Made by a program: the position numbers and the translations under genes
In this document: in pieces, positions 21,394 to 33,491 of the stretch
Position numbering within the stretch: position 1 is the first letter of the stretch
Layout of the letters: the number at the start of each line of letters is the position of its first letter
The notes under the pieces: generated by a model
Database searches by the model: none
Told to the model about the DNA's origin: nothing
What the model saw: the letters and a program-made list of their open reading frames with translations, nothing else
Assembly (NCBI RefSeq): GCF_047675955.1
Contig: NW_027327435.1
Location: 372,001 to 436,000 of the forward strand
Direction of reading: 5' to 3'
DNA from: Chlorocebus sabaeus
Lineage: Eukaryota; Chordata; Mammalia; Primates; Cercopithecidae
Length of the DNA stretch: 64,000 nucleotides

Positions 21394-24300
21394 TTCCGTT
21401 ATAAACTGGAAAGAAGCTTTTTGAGAATCTGTTTGTGTTCTGTTAATTCATCTTACAGATTTGCAGATTTCCCCTCTAGAAGCCTTTCGCTAAGACTGTT
21501 CTTGTGGGATGTGCAAAGTGATATTTGGAAGCCCATAGAGGGCTATGGTGAAAAAGGAAATATCTTCAGTTAAAAACTTGAAAGAAGTTTTCTGAGAAAC
21601 TGCTTTGTGTTCTGCTAATTTGTCTAACAGTGTTACAGCTTTCGCTTCAAGAAGTCTTTTGCTAACACTGTTCTTGTGGCATTTCCAAAGTGATATTTGG
21701 AAGCCCATAGAGGGCTATGGTGAAAAAAGAAATATCTTCCGTTAAAACCTGGAAAGAATCTTTCTGAGATACTGCTTTGTGTTCTGTTAATTCATCTCAG
21801 AGAGTTACAGCTTTCCCCTCCAGAAACCTTTCACTAAGACTGTTGTTTTGGAATTTGCAAAGTGATATTTCAAAACCCATTCAGGGCTATGGTGAAAAAG
21901 GAAATATCCTAAGATAAAAAATGAAAAGAAGCTTTCATAGAAACTGCTTTGAGTTCTGTTAATTCATCTCACAGAGTTACAGCTTTCCTTTCCAGAAGCC
22001 TTTCGCTAAGACTGTTCCTGTGGAATTTGCAAAGTGATATTTGGAAGCTCATAGAGGGCTATGATGAAAAAGGAAATATCTTCAGTTAAAAACTGAAAAG
22101 AAATTTTCTGAGAAACTGCCGTGTGTTCTGTTAATAATACATCTGACCGAGTTAAATCTTTCCCCATAGGAAGCCTTCGCTAAGAATGTTCTTGTGGGAT
22201 ATTCAAAGTCATATTTGGAAGTCCAATGAGGGTTATGGTGAAAAAGGAAATATCTTCCGATATAAACTGGAAAGAAGCTTTCTGAGAAACTGCTTTGTTT
22301 TCTGTTAATTCATCTCACAGAGTTACAGCTTTCCCTTCCAGAAGCCTTTCGCTAAGACTGTTCCTGTGGAATTTGCAAAGTGATATTTGGAAGCCCTTAG
22401 AGGTCTATGGTGAAAAAGGAAATATCTTCAATTAAAAACTGGAAAGAAGCTTTCTGAGAGACTCCTTTGTATTCTGTTAATTCATTTCACAGAGTTACAG
22501 CTTTTGCCTCAAGAAGTCTATCGCTAAGACTGTTCTTGTGGAATTTGCAAAGTGATATTTGGAAGCCCATAGAGGGCTATGGTGAAAAAGGAAATATCTT
22601 CCGTTAAAAACTGGAAAGAAGATTTCTGAGAAACTGCTTTGTGTTCTGTAAATTCATCTCACAAAGTTATAGCTTTCCCCTCCAGAAGCCTTTCGCTAAG
22701 ACTGTTCTTGTGGAATTTTCAAAGTGATATTTGGAAGCCCATAGAATGCTATGGTGAAAAAGTAATATATTCCGTTAAAAACTGGATAGAAGATTTCTGA
22801 GAAACTGCTTTGTGTTCTACTAATTCATCTAAGAGAGTTACAGCTTTCCCTCAAGAAGCCTTTCGCTAAGTCTGTTCTTGTGGAGTTTGCAAAGTGATAT
22901 TTGGAAGACCCTAGAGGGCTATGGTGAAAAAGGAAATATCTTCCGTTAAAAACCGAAAAGAAGATTTCTGAGAAACTGCATTGTGTTCTGTTGGTTCATC
23001 TCACAGAGCCTCAGCTTTCCACTCAAGAGGCCGTTCACTAAGACTGTTCTTGTGAAATTTGCATATTGATATTTAGAAACCCATAGAGGATTGTGTTGAA
23101 AAAGGAAATATCTTCCATAAAAAACTGGAAAAACTTTCGGAGAAACTGCCGTGTGTTCTGTTAATACATCTCACCGAGTTACAGCTTTCCCTCCAGAAGC
23201 CTTTTGCTAAGACTGTTCTTCTGGAATTTGCAAAGTGATATTTGGAAGCCCATAGAAGGCTACGGTGAAAAAGGAAGTATCCTAAGATAAAAACCGAAAA
23301 GAAGCTTTCTTAGAAACTGCTTTGTGTTCTGTTAATTCATCTCACAGAGTTTCAGCTTTTCCGTCAAGAGGCCTTTCACTAAGACTGTTCTTGTGGCATT
23401 TGCAAAGTGATATTTGTAAGCCCTTAGAGGGCTATGGTGAAAAAGGAAATATCCTAAGATAAAAACTGAAAAAGAAGCTTTCTGAGAAACTGCTTTGTGT
23501 TCTGTGAGTTCATTTCACAGGGTTTCAGCTTTTCCCTGAAGAAGTCGGGCACTAAGACTGTTCTTGTGAAATTTCAAAAGTGATATTTGGAAGCTCATAG
23601 AGGGCTACGGTGAAAAAGGAAATATACTAAGTTAAAAACTGGAAAGAAGCTCTCTGAGATACTGCCGTGTGTTCTGTTAATACATCTCACCGAGTTACAG
23701 CTTTTCCCACAAGAAGACTTTCGCTGAGTCTGTTCTTGTGGGATTTGCAAAGTGATATTTGGAAGCCCATAGAGGGTTATGGTGAAAAAGGAAATAACTT
23801 CAGATAAAAACTGGAAAGAAGCTTTCTGAGAAACTGCTTTGTGTTCTGTTAATTCATCTCACAGAGTTACAGCTTTCCTTAAAGAAGCCTTTCGCTAAGA
23901 CTCTTCTTGTGGAATTTGCAAAGTGATATTTGGAAGCTCATAGAAGGCTACGGTGAAAAAAGAAATATCTTCCGTTAAATACTGGAAAGAAGCTTTCTGA
24001 GAAACTGCTTTGTGTTCTGTTAATTCATCTCACAGAGTTACAGCTTTCACCTCCAGAAGCCATTCACTAAACTGTTGTTGTAGAATTTGCAATTTTATAT
24101 TTGGAAGCCCATAAAAAGCTATCTTGAAAAAGGAAATATTCTAAGATAAAAACTGAAAAGAAGCTTTCTGAGAAACTGCTTTGTGTTCTGTTAATTCATC
24201 TCCCAGAGTTACAGCTTTTCCCTCTAGAAGCGAATCGCTAAGACTGTTCTTGTGGAATTTGCAAGGTGATATTTGGAAGCCCACAGAGGGCTATGGTGAA

Positions 24301-27300
24301 AAAGAAATTATCCTCAGTTGAAAACTGGAAAAAAGCATTCTGAGACACTTCTTTGTGTTCTGTTAATTCATCTCACAGAGTTACACCTTTCCCATCAAAA
24401 GACTTTCGCTCAGACTGTTCTTGTGTAATTTGCAAGGTGATATTCGGAAGCCCCTAGAAGGCTATGGTGAAAAAGGAAATATCTTCCGTTCAAAACTGGA
24501 AAGAAGATTTCTGAGAAACTGCTTTTTGTTCTGTTAATTCATCTCACAGAGTTACAGCTTTCCCTCAAGAAGCCTTTCGCTAAGACTGTTGTGGAATTTG
24601 CAAAGTGATATTTGGAAGCCCATAGAGGGCTATGGTGAAAAAGGAAATATCTTCAGTGTAAAACTGGAAAGAAGGTTTCTGAGAAACTGATGTGTGTTCT
24701 GTTAATTCATCTCACAGAGTTACAGATTTTCCCACAAGAAGCTTTTCTCAAAGACTGTTCTTGTGGAATTTGTCAAGTGATATTTGGAAGCCCATGGAAG
24801 TCTAGGGTGAAAAAGGAAATATCATCCGTTAAAAACTGGAAAGAAGACTTCTGAGAAACTGCTTTGTGTTCTGTTAATTCATCTCACAGAGATACAGCTT
24901 TCCCCTCAAGAAGTCTTTCCCTAAGACTGTTCTTGTGGAATTTTCGAAGTGATATTTGGAAGCATATAGGGGGCTATGGTGAAAAAGGAAATATCTCCCG
25001 TTAAAAACTGGAAAGAAGATTTCTGAGAAACTGCTTTGTGTTCTGTTAATTCATCTCACAGAGTTAAAGCTTTCCCTGAAAGAAGCCTTTCGCTAAGACT
25101 GTTCTTGTGGAATTTGCAAAGTGATATTTGGAAGACTCTAGAGAGCTTGGCTGAAAAAGGAAATATTTTCCGTTAAAAACTGGAAAGAAGATTTCAGAGA
25201 ATCCGCTTTGTGTTCGGTTAATTCATCTAACAGAGTTAGAGTGGTCCCCTACAGAAGCCTTTCGCTAAGACTTTTCTTGTGGAATTTGCAAAGTGATATT
25301 TGGAAGCCCTTAGAAGGCTATGGTGAAAAAGGAAATATCCTAGGATAAAAACAAAAAAGGAGCTTTCTGAGAAACTCTTTTGTGTTCTGTTAATTCATCT
25401 CACAGACTTACAGTTTTTACCTCAAGATGCCTTTCGGCCAGACTGTTCTGGTGCAAATTGCAACAAGATATTTGGAACCTCATAGAGAGCTATGTTGAAC
25501 AATTAAAATCTTCCGTTAAAAACTGGAAAGAAGTTTTCTGGGAAACTGCATTGTGTTCAGTTAATTCATCTCACAGAGTTACAGCTTAATCCTCAAGAAG
25601 CCGTTCACTAAGACTGTTCTTGTGGAATTTGCAAAGTGATATTTGAAAGCCCATAGAGGGCTATGGTGAAAAAGGAAATATCCTAAGATAAAAAATGAAA
25701 AGAAGCTTTCTGAGAAACTACTTTGTGTTCTGTTAATTCATCTCAAACAGTTACAGCTTTCCCCTCAAGAAGCCTTCGCTAAGACTGTTCTTGTGGAATA
25801 TCCAAAGTGATATTTGGAAGCCCATAGAAGGCTATGATGAAAAAGGAAATATCTTCAGTTAAAAACTTGAAAGAAGCTTTCTAAGAAACTGCTTTGTGTT
25901 CTGCTAATTCATCTCTAAGAGTTACAGTTTCTCCTCAAGAAGCCTTCCGTTAAGACTGTTCTTGTGGAATATGCAAAGTAATATTTGGAAGCCCATAGAG
26001 GGCTATGGTGAAAATGGAAATATCCTAAGATAAAAACCGAAAAGAAGCTATCTGAGAAAGCACTCTGTGTTCTGTTAGTTCATCTCAAGGAGTTACAACC
26101 TTCCCCTAAACAAGCCGTTCCCTAAGACTGTTCTTGTGATATTTGCAAAGTGATATTTGGAAGGAATAGAGGGCTATGGTGAAAAAGGAAATATCTTCAG
26201 TTAAAAACTGGAAAGAGGCTTTCTGAGAAATTGCGTTGTGTTCTGTAAGTTCATCTCACAGGGTTACAGCTTTCTCCTCAGTAAGACTTTCGCGAAGACT
26301 GTCCTTGTGGAATCTGCAAAGTCATATTTGGAAGCCCATAGAGCGCTAAGGTGAAAAAGGAAATATCTTCCGTTGAAAACACGAAAGAAAATTTCTGAGC
26401 AACTGCTTTGTGTTCTGTGTATTCATCTGACAGAGTTACAGCTTTCCTCTCTAGAATCATTTCTCTAATACTGTTACTGTTTAATTTGCTAAGTGATATT
26501 TGGAAGCCAGTAGAGGGCTATGGTGAAAAACGAAATATCTTCAGTTAAAAACTTGAAAGAAGCTTTCTGAGAAACTGCTTTGTGTTCTGTTAATTCATCT
26601 CACAGCATTACAGGTTTTCCCTCAAGAAGCCTTTCACTAAGAATGTTCTTGTGGAATTTGCAAAGTGATATTTGGAAGCCCATAGAGGGCTATGTGAAAA
26701 AGGAAATATCGTCAGTTTAAAACTGGAAATAAACTCTCTGAGAAACTTCCCTGTGTTCTCTTAATTCATCTCACAGAGTTACAGCTTTCCTCTCAAGAAG
26801 CCTTTCTCTAAGGCTGTTCATGTGTAATTTGCAAAGTGATATTTGGAAGCCCACAGAGGGCTTTGGTGAAAAGGAAATTACTTCAGTTAAAAACTGGAAA
26901 GAAGCTTTCTGAGAATCTGCTTTGTGTTCTGTTAATTCATCTAACAGAGTTACAGCTTTCCCTTCCAGAAGACTTTCGCTAAGACTGTTCTTGTGGAATT
27001 TGCAAGGTGATATTTGGAAGCCCATAGAGGTCTATGGTGAAAAAGGAAATATCTTCCGTTGAAAACTGGAAAGAAGCTTTCTGAGAAACTGCTTTGTGTT
27101 CTGTTAATTCATGTCACAGAGTTACAGCTTTCCCCTCAAGAAGCCTTTCGCTAAGGCTGTTCTTGTGGAATTTGCAAAGTGATATTTGTAACCCCATAGA
27201 GGGCTGAGGTGAAAAAGGAAATATCTTCCGTAAAAAACTGGAAAGAAGCTTTCTGAGAAACTGCTTTGTGTTCTGTTAATTCATGTCACAGAGTTACAGC

Positions 27301-29469
27301 TTTCCCTTCAAGAAGCCTTTCGCTAAGGCTGTTCTTGTGGAATTTGCAAAGTGATATTTGGAAGCCCATAGAGGTTTATTTTGAAAAAGGAAATATCTTC
27401 AGTTAAAAACTGGAAAGAAGCCGTCTGAGAAACTACTTTGTGTTCTCTTAATTCATCTCACAGAGTTATATCTTTCCTCTCAAGAGGCCTATCGCTAAGG
27501 CTGTTCTTGTGGTATTTGCAAAGTGATATTTGGAAGCCCTTAGAGGGCTATGGTGAAAAAGGAAATGTCTTCCGTAAAAAACTGGAAAGAAGCTTTCTGA
27601 GAAACTGCTTTGTGTTCTGTGATTTCTTCTCACAGAGTTACAGCTTTCCCCTCAAGAATTCTTTTGCTGACACTGTTCTTAAGGAATTTGCAAAGTGATA
27701 TTTTGAAGCCCATAGAGGGCTATTGTGAAAAAGGAAATATCCTAAGATTAAAACTGAAGAGTAGCATTCTGAGAAACTGCTTTGTGTTTTGATAACTCAT
27801 CTCACAGAGTTACAGCTTTCCCTTCAAGAAGCCTTTCGCTAAGGCTGTTCTTGTGGAATTGGCAAAGTGATATGTGTATGCAAATAGAGGGCTATGCTGA
27901 AAAATGAAATATCTTCCGTAAAAAACTGGAAAGAAGCTTTCTGAGAAACTACTGTGTTTTCTGTGAATACTTCACACAGAGTTACAGCTTTCCTCTCAAG
28001 AATCCTTTTGCTATGACTGTTCTTGAGGAATGTGCAAAGTGATATTTGGAAGCCCATAGAGGGCTATGGTGAAAAAGGATATATCCTAGATAAAAACTGA
28101 AAGGAAGCATTCTGAGAAACTGCTTTGTGTTCTGTTAATTCATCACACAGAGTTACAGCTTTCCCTTCAGAAGTCTTTTGCTAAGGCTGTTCTTGTGGAA
28201 TTGGAAAAGTGATATTTGGAAGCCCAAAGAGGCCTATGGTACAAAAGGGAATATCTTCCGCTAAGAACTGTAAAGAAGAAGCTTTCGTAGAAACTGCTTT
28301 GTATTCTGTTAATTCATCTCACACAGTTACAGCTATTCCCTCAAGAAGCCCTTCCCTAAGACTGTTCTTGTGGAATTTGCAAAGTGATATTTGGAAGCCC
28401 ATAGAGGGCTATGGTGAAAAAGGAAATATCCCCCGTAAAAAAATGGAAAGAAACTTTCAGAGAAACTGCTTTGTGTTCTGTTAATTCATCTCACAGAGTT
28501 ACTGCTTTCCTCTCAAGAAGCCTTTCGCAAAGACTGTTCTTGCGGGATTTTAAAAGTGATATTTGGAAGCCCCTAGAGAGCTATGGTGAAAAAGGAAATA
28601 TATTCCGTTAAAAACTAGAATCAAGCTATCTGAGAAACTGCTTTGTGCTCTGTTAATTCATCTCACAGAGTCACTCTGTTCCCCTCAAGAACACTTTCGC
28701 TAAGACTATTCTTGAATAATTTACAAGGTGATATTTGGAAGCCCATACAGGGCTATGGTGAAAAAGGAAATATCTTCCGTTAAAAACTGGAAGGAAGATT
28801 TGTGAGAAAATGCTTTCTGTTTTGTTAATTCATCTCACAGCGTTAGAGCTTTCCCCTCAAGAAGCCTTTTGCTAAGACTTTTCTTGTGGAATTTGCAAAG
28901 TGATATTTGGAAGCCCGAAAGGGCTATGGTGAAAAAGGAAATATCCTCAGTTAAAAACTGGAGAGAAGCCTTCTGAGAAACTGCTTTGTGTTCAGTTAGT
29001 TCCTCTCACAGAGTTACAGCTTTCCCCTCAAGAAGCCGTTCACTAAGACTGTTCTTGTGGAATTGCAAAGTGATATTTGGAGGCACATAGACGGCAATGG
29101 TGAAAAAGGAAACATCCTAAAATAAAAACTCAAAAGAAGCTTTCTGAGAAACGGCTTTGTGTTGTGTTAATTCAAGTCACAGAGTTACTCTTTTACCTCA
29201 GGGAGCCTTTCGCTAAGGCTGTTGTTATGGAATTTACAAAGTGATATTTTGAAGTCCAAAGAGGGCTATGGTGAAAAAGGAAATACATTCAGTTAAAAAC
29301 TGAGAAGAAGCTTTCTGAGAAACTGCTTTGTGTTCTATTAATTCATCTGAAAGAGTTACAGCTTTTGCCTCAAGAAGCCTTCCGTTAAGACTGTCTTTGT
29401 GGAATTTCCAAAGTGATATTTGGATGCCCATAGTAGGCTATGGTGAAAATGGAAATATGCAAAGATAAA
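21394..29469 (+). repeat. Alpha satellite, monomeric block
   Basis: About 47 diverged monomers. Includes several monomers of the CCGTGTGTTCTGTTAATACATC class (about 22110, 23150, 23670) and a local dimer-like periodicity at 27600-28100, where two monomers 343 bp apart share AAGAATTC/AAGAATCC, TTTTGCT and TTCTTAAGG/TTCTTGAGG variants. No long near-identical duplication seen. Confidence 0.82.
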
Positions 29470-31181
29470 AACCGAAAAGAAGCTGTATGAAAAGCTGCTT
29501 TGCGTTTTGTTAGTTCACTCACAGAGTTACAACTTTCCCCTCAGGAAGCCATTCACTAAGACTGTTTTGTGAAATTGGCAAAGTGATATTTGGAAGCCCA
29601 TAGAGGGCTAATGTGAAAAAGGAAATATATTCCGTTAAAAACTGGAAAGAAGCTTTCTGAGAAAATGCGGTGTGTTCTGTTAGTACATATCACCGAGTTA
29701 CAGCTTTCCGCTCAAGAAGCCTTTCGCTAAGACTGTTCTTGTGGGATTTCCAAAGTGATATTTGGAAGACCATAGAGGGCTATAGTGAAAAAGGAAATAT
29801 CTTCAGTTAAATACTGGAAAGAAGCTTTCTGAGAGACTGCTTTGTGTTCTGTTAATTCATCTCACAGAGTTACAGCTTCCCCCTCAAGAAGCCTTTCGCT
29901 AAGTTTCTTCTTGTGGAATTTGCGAAGTGATATTTGGAAGCCCGTAGAGGACTATGGTGAAAAAGGAAATGTCTTCCGTTAAAAACTGGAAAGAAGATTT
30001 GTGAGAAACTGCTTTTTGTTCTGTTAATTCATCTCACAGAGTTACAGATTTCGCCCCCAGAAGCCTTTCGCTAAGATTGTTCTTGGGGAATTTGCAAAGT
30101 GATATTTGGAACCCCTGGAGGGCTATGGTGAAAAGGGAAATAACTTCCATTAAAAATTGGAAAGAAGCTTTCTGAGAAACTGCTGTGTGTTCTGTTAATA
30201 CATCTCACCGAGTAACAGGTTTCCCCTCAAGAAGCCTTTCTATAAAACTGTTCTTGTGGAATTTGCAAAATGATATTGGAAGCCCATAGAGGGCTATTTT
30301 GAAAATGGAAATATCCTAAGATAAAAACCGAAAAGAAGCTGTATGAAAAGCTGCTTTGCGTTTTGTTAGTTCACTCACAGAGTTACAGCTTTCCCCTCAG
30401 GAAGCCATTCACTAAGACTGTTTTGTGAAATTGGCAAAGTGATATTTGGAAGCCCATAGAGGGCTAATGTGAAAAAGGAAATATATTCCGTTAAAAACTG
30501 GAAAGAAGCTTTCTGAGAAAATGCGGAGTGTTCTGTTAGTACATATCACCGAGTTACAGCTTTCCGCTCAAGAAGCCTTTCGCTAAGACTGTTCTTGTGG
30601 GATTTCCAAAGTGATATTTGGAAGCCCATAGAGGGCTATAGTGAAAAAGGAAATATCTTCCGTTAAATACTGGAAAGAAGCTTTCTGAGAGACTGCTTTG
30701 TGTTCTGTTAATTCATCTCACAGAGTTACAGCTTCCCCCTCAAGAAGCCTTTCGCTAAGTTTCTTCTTGTGGAATTTGCGAAGTGATATTTGGAAGCCCA
30801 TAGAGGACTATGGTGAAAAAGGAAATGTCTTCCGTTAAAAACTGGAAAGAAGATTTGTGAGAAACTGCTTTTTGTTCTGTTAATTCATCTCACAGAGTTA
30901 CAGATTTCGCCCCCAGAAGCCTTTCGCTAAGATTGTTCTTGGGGAATTTGCAAAGTGATATTTGGAACCCCTGGAGGGCTATGGTGAAAAGGGAAATAAC
31001 TTCCATTAAAAATTGGAAAGAAGCTTTCTGAGAAACTGCTGTGTGTTCTGTTAATACATCTCACCGAGTAACAGGTTTCCCCTCAAGAAGCCTTTCTATA
31101 AAACTGTTCTTGTGGAATTTGCAAAATGATATTGGAAGCCCATAGAGGGCTATTTTGAAAATGGAAATATCCTAAGATAAA
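29470..31181 (+). repeat. Tandem duplication of a 5-monomer alphoid block (856 bp x 2)
   Basis: 29470-30325 and 30326-31181 match at offset 856 bp (5 monomers). I noted five differences by eye (AACTTT/AGCTTT, GCGGTGTG/GCGGAGTG, AGACCATAG/AGCCCATAG, CTTCAGTT/CTTCCGTT, CCCGTAG/CCCATAG), so about 99.4% identity. Shared private variants include GCTGTATGAAAAGCTGC, TTCACTCACAG, CAGATTTCGCCCCCAGAAGC and TTTCTATAAAACTG. The flanks diverge immediately. Confidence 0.93.
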
Positions 31182-33491
31182 AACCGAAAAGAAACTGTCT
31201 GAGAAACTGCTTTATGTTTTCTTAGTTCATCTCACAGTGTTACAGCTTTCCCCTCAAGAAGCCCTTCACTAAGACTGTTGTTGTGAAATTTGCACTCTGA
31301 TATTTGGAATCCCATAGAGGGCTATGGTGAAAAAGGAAATATCTTTCGTTAAAAACTGGAAAGAAGATTTCTGAGAAACTGCTTTGTGTTCTGTTAATTC
31401 ATCTCACAGAGTTACAGTTTTCCCCTCCAGAAGTTTTTCGCTAGCACTGTTCTTGTGGAATTTGCAAAGTGATATTTTGAAGCCCATAGTGGGCTATGGT
31501 GAAAAAGGAAATATCTTCCGTTAAAAACTGGAAAGAACCTTTCTGAGAAACTCCTTTGTGTTCCGTTAATTAATCTCACAGAGTTACAACTTTCCTATCA
31601 TGAAGCTGATCACTAAGACTGTTCTTTTGGAATATGCAAAGTGACATTTGGAAGCCCATAGAGGGCTATGGTGAAAAAGGAAATATCCTAAGATAAAAAC
31701 TGAAAAGAAGCTTTCTGAGAAACTGCTTTGTGTTCTGTTAATTCGTCTCCAGAGTTACAGCTTTGCCCTCAAGAAGCCGTTCACTAAGACTGTTCTTGTG
31801 GAATTTTCAAAGTGATATTTGGAATCCCATAGGGGGCTAAGCTGAAAAAGGAAATATCATCCGTTAAAAACTGGAAAGAAGATTTCTGAGAAACTGCTTT
31901 GTGTTCTGTTAATGTATCTCACAGAGTTACAGCTCTCCCATCCAATAACCTTTCGTTAACACTGTTCTTGTGGAATTTGCAAAATGATATTTGGAAGCAA
32001 AGAGAGAGCTATGGTGAAAAAGGAAATATCCTAAGATAAAAACTGAAAAAAAGCTTTCTGAGAAACTGCTTTGTGTTCTGTTAATTCATCTCACAGAGTT
32101 ACAGCTTTCCCCTCCAGAAGCCGTTCACTGAGACTGTTCTTGTGGAATTTGCAAAGTGATATTTGGAAGGCCAGAGAGGGCTATGGTGAAAAAGGAAATA
32201 TCTTAAGTTAAAAACCGAAAGGAAGCTTTCTGAGAACCTGCTTTGTATTTTGTTAGTTCACCTCACAGAATTATAGCTTTGCTCTCCAGAAGCCTTTCGC
32301 TAGGTCTGTTCTTCTGGAATTTGCAAAGTGATCTTAGAAGCCCGTAGAGGGCTATGGTGAAAAAGGAAATATCTTCCATTAAAAACTGGAAACAAGCTTT
32401 CTGAGAGACTGTTTTGTGTTCTGTTAAATCCTCTCACAGACTACGACTTTCAGCTCAAGAAGCCTTTCGTTAAGACTGTTCTTGTGGAAATTGCAAAGTG
32501 ATATTTGGAAGCTCCTAGAGGGCTATGGTGAAAAAGGAAGTATCCTAAGATAAATACTGAAAAGAAGCTTTCTGAGAAACTGCATTGTGTTTTCTTAATT
32601 GATCTCTCGGAGTTATAGATTTCCCCTCCAGAAGCCATTCGCTAATACTGTTCTTGTGGAATTTGCAATGTGATATTTGGAAGCGCGCAGAGGGCTATGG
32701 TGAAAAAGGAAATATCTTCCGTTAAAAACTGGAAATAAGCTTTCTGAGAAACCGCCATGTGTTCTCTTAATGCACCTCACCGAGTTACAGCTTTCCCCTC
32801 AAGTAGACTTTCGCTAGGACTGTTCTTGTGGGATTTGCAAAGTGATATTTGGAAGTTCATAGAGGGCTATGGTGAAAAAGGAAATTTCTTCCGTTACAAA
32901 CTGGAAAGAAGATTTCTAAGAAATTGCTATTTGTTCTGTTAATTCAATTCACAGAGTTAGATCTTCACCTCCAGAAACCTTTCGCCAAGACTGTTCTTGT
33001 GGAATTCGCAAAGTAATATTTGGAAGCCCGTAGAAGGCTATTTTGAAAAAGGAATTATCCTAAGATAGAAACTGAAAATAAGCTTTCTGAGAAACTGCTT
33101 TGTGTTCTGACAATTCAACTCACAGAGTTACAGCTTTCCCCTCAAGAAGCCTTTTGCTAAGTCTGTTGTTGTGAAATTTTCAAAGTGATATTTGGAACTC
33201 CATAGAGGGCTATGGTGAAAAAGGAAATATCTTCCATTAAATACGGGAAAGAAGCTTTCAGAGAATCTGCCGTGTGTTATGTTAATACATCTCACCGAGT
33301 TAAAGCTTTACCCTCAAGAAACCTTTCACTAAGACTGTTCCTGTAGGATTTGCAAAGTGATATTTCGAAGCCCATAGAGGGATACGGTGAAAATGGAAAT
33401 ATCTTCAGTTAAAAACTGGAAAGAAGCTTCTGAGATACTGCTTTGTGTTCTTTTAATTCATTTCACAGAGTTACAGCTTTCCCCTCAAGAA
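31182..33491 (+). repeat. Alpha satellite, monomeric block
   Basis: About 13 diverged monomers between two duplicated regions, with no internal block duplication that I could see. One monomer near 32750 resembles the CCGTGTG...CACCGAG class but with CCATGTG and GCACCTC variants. Confidence 0.82.
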
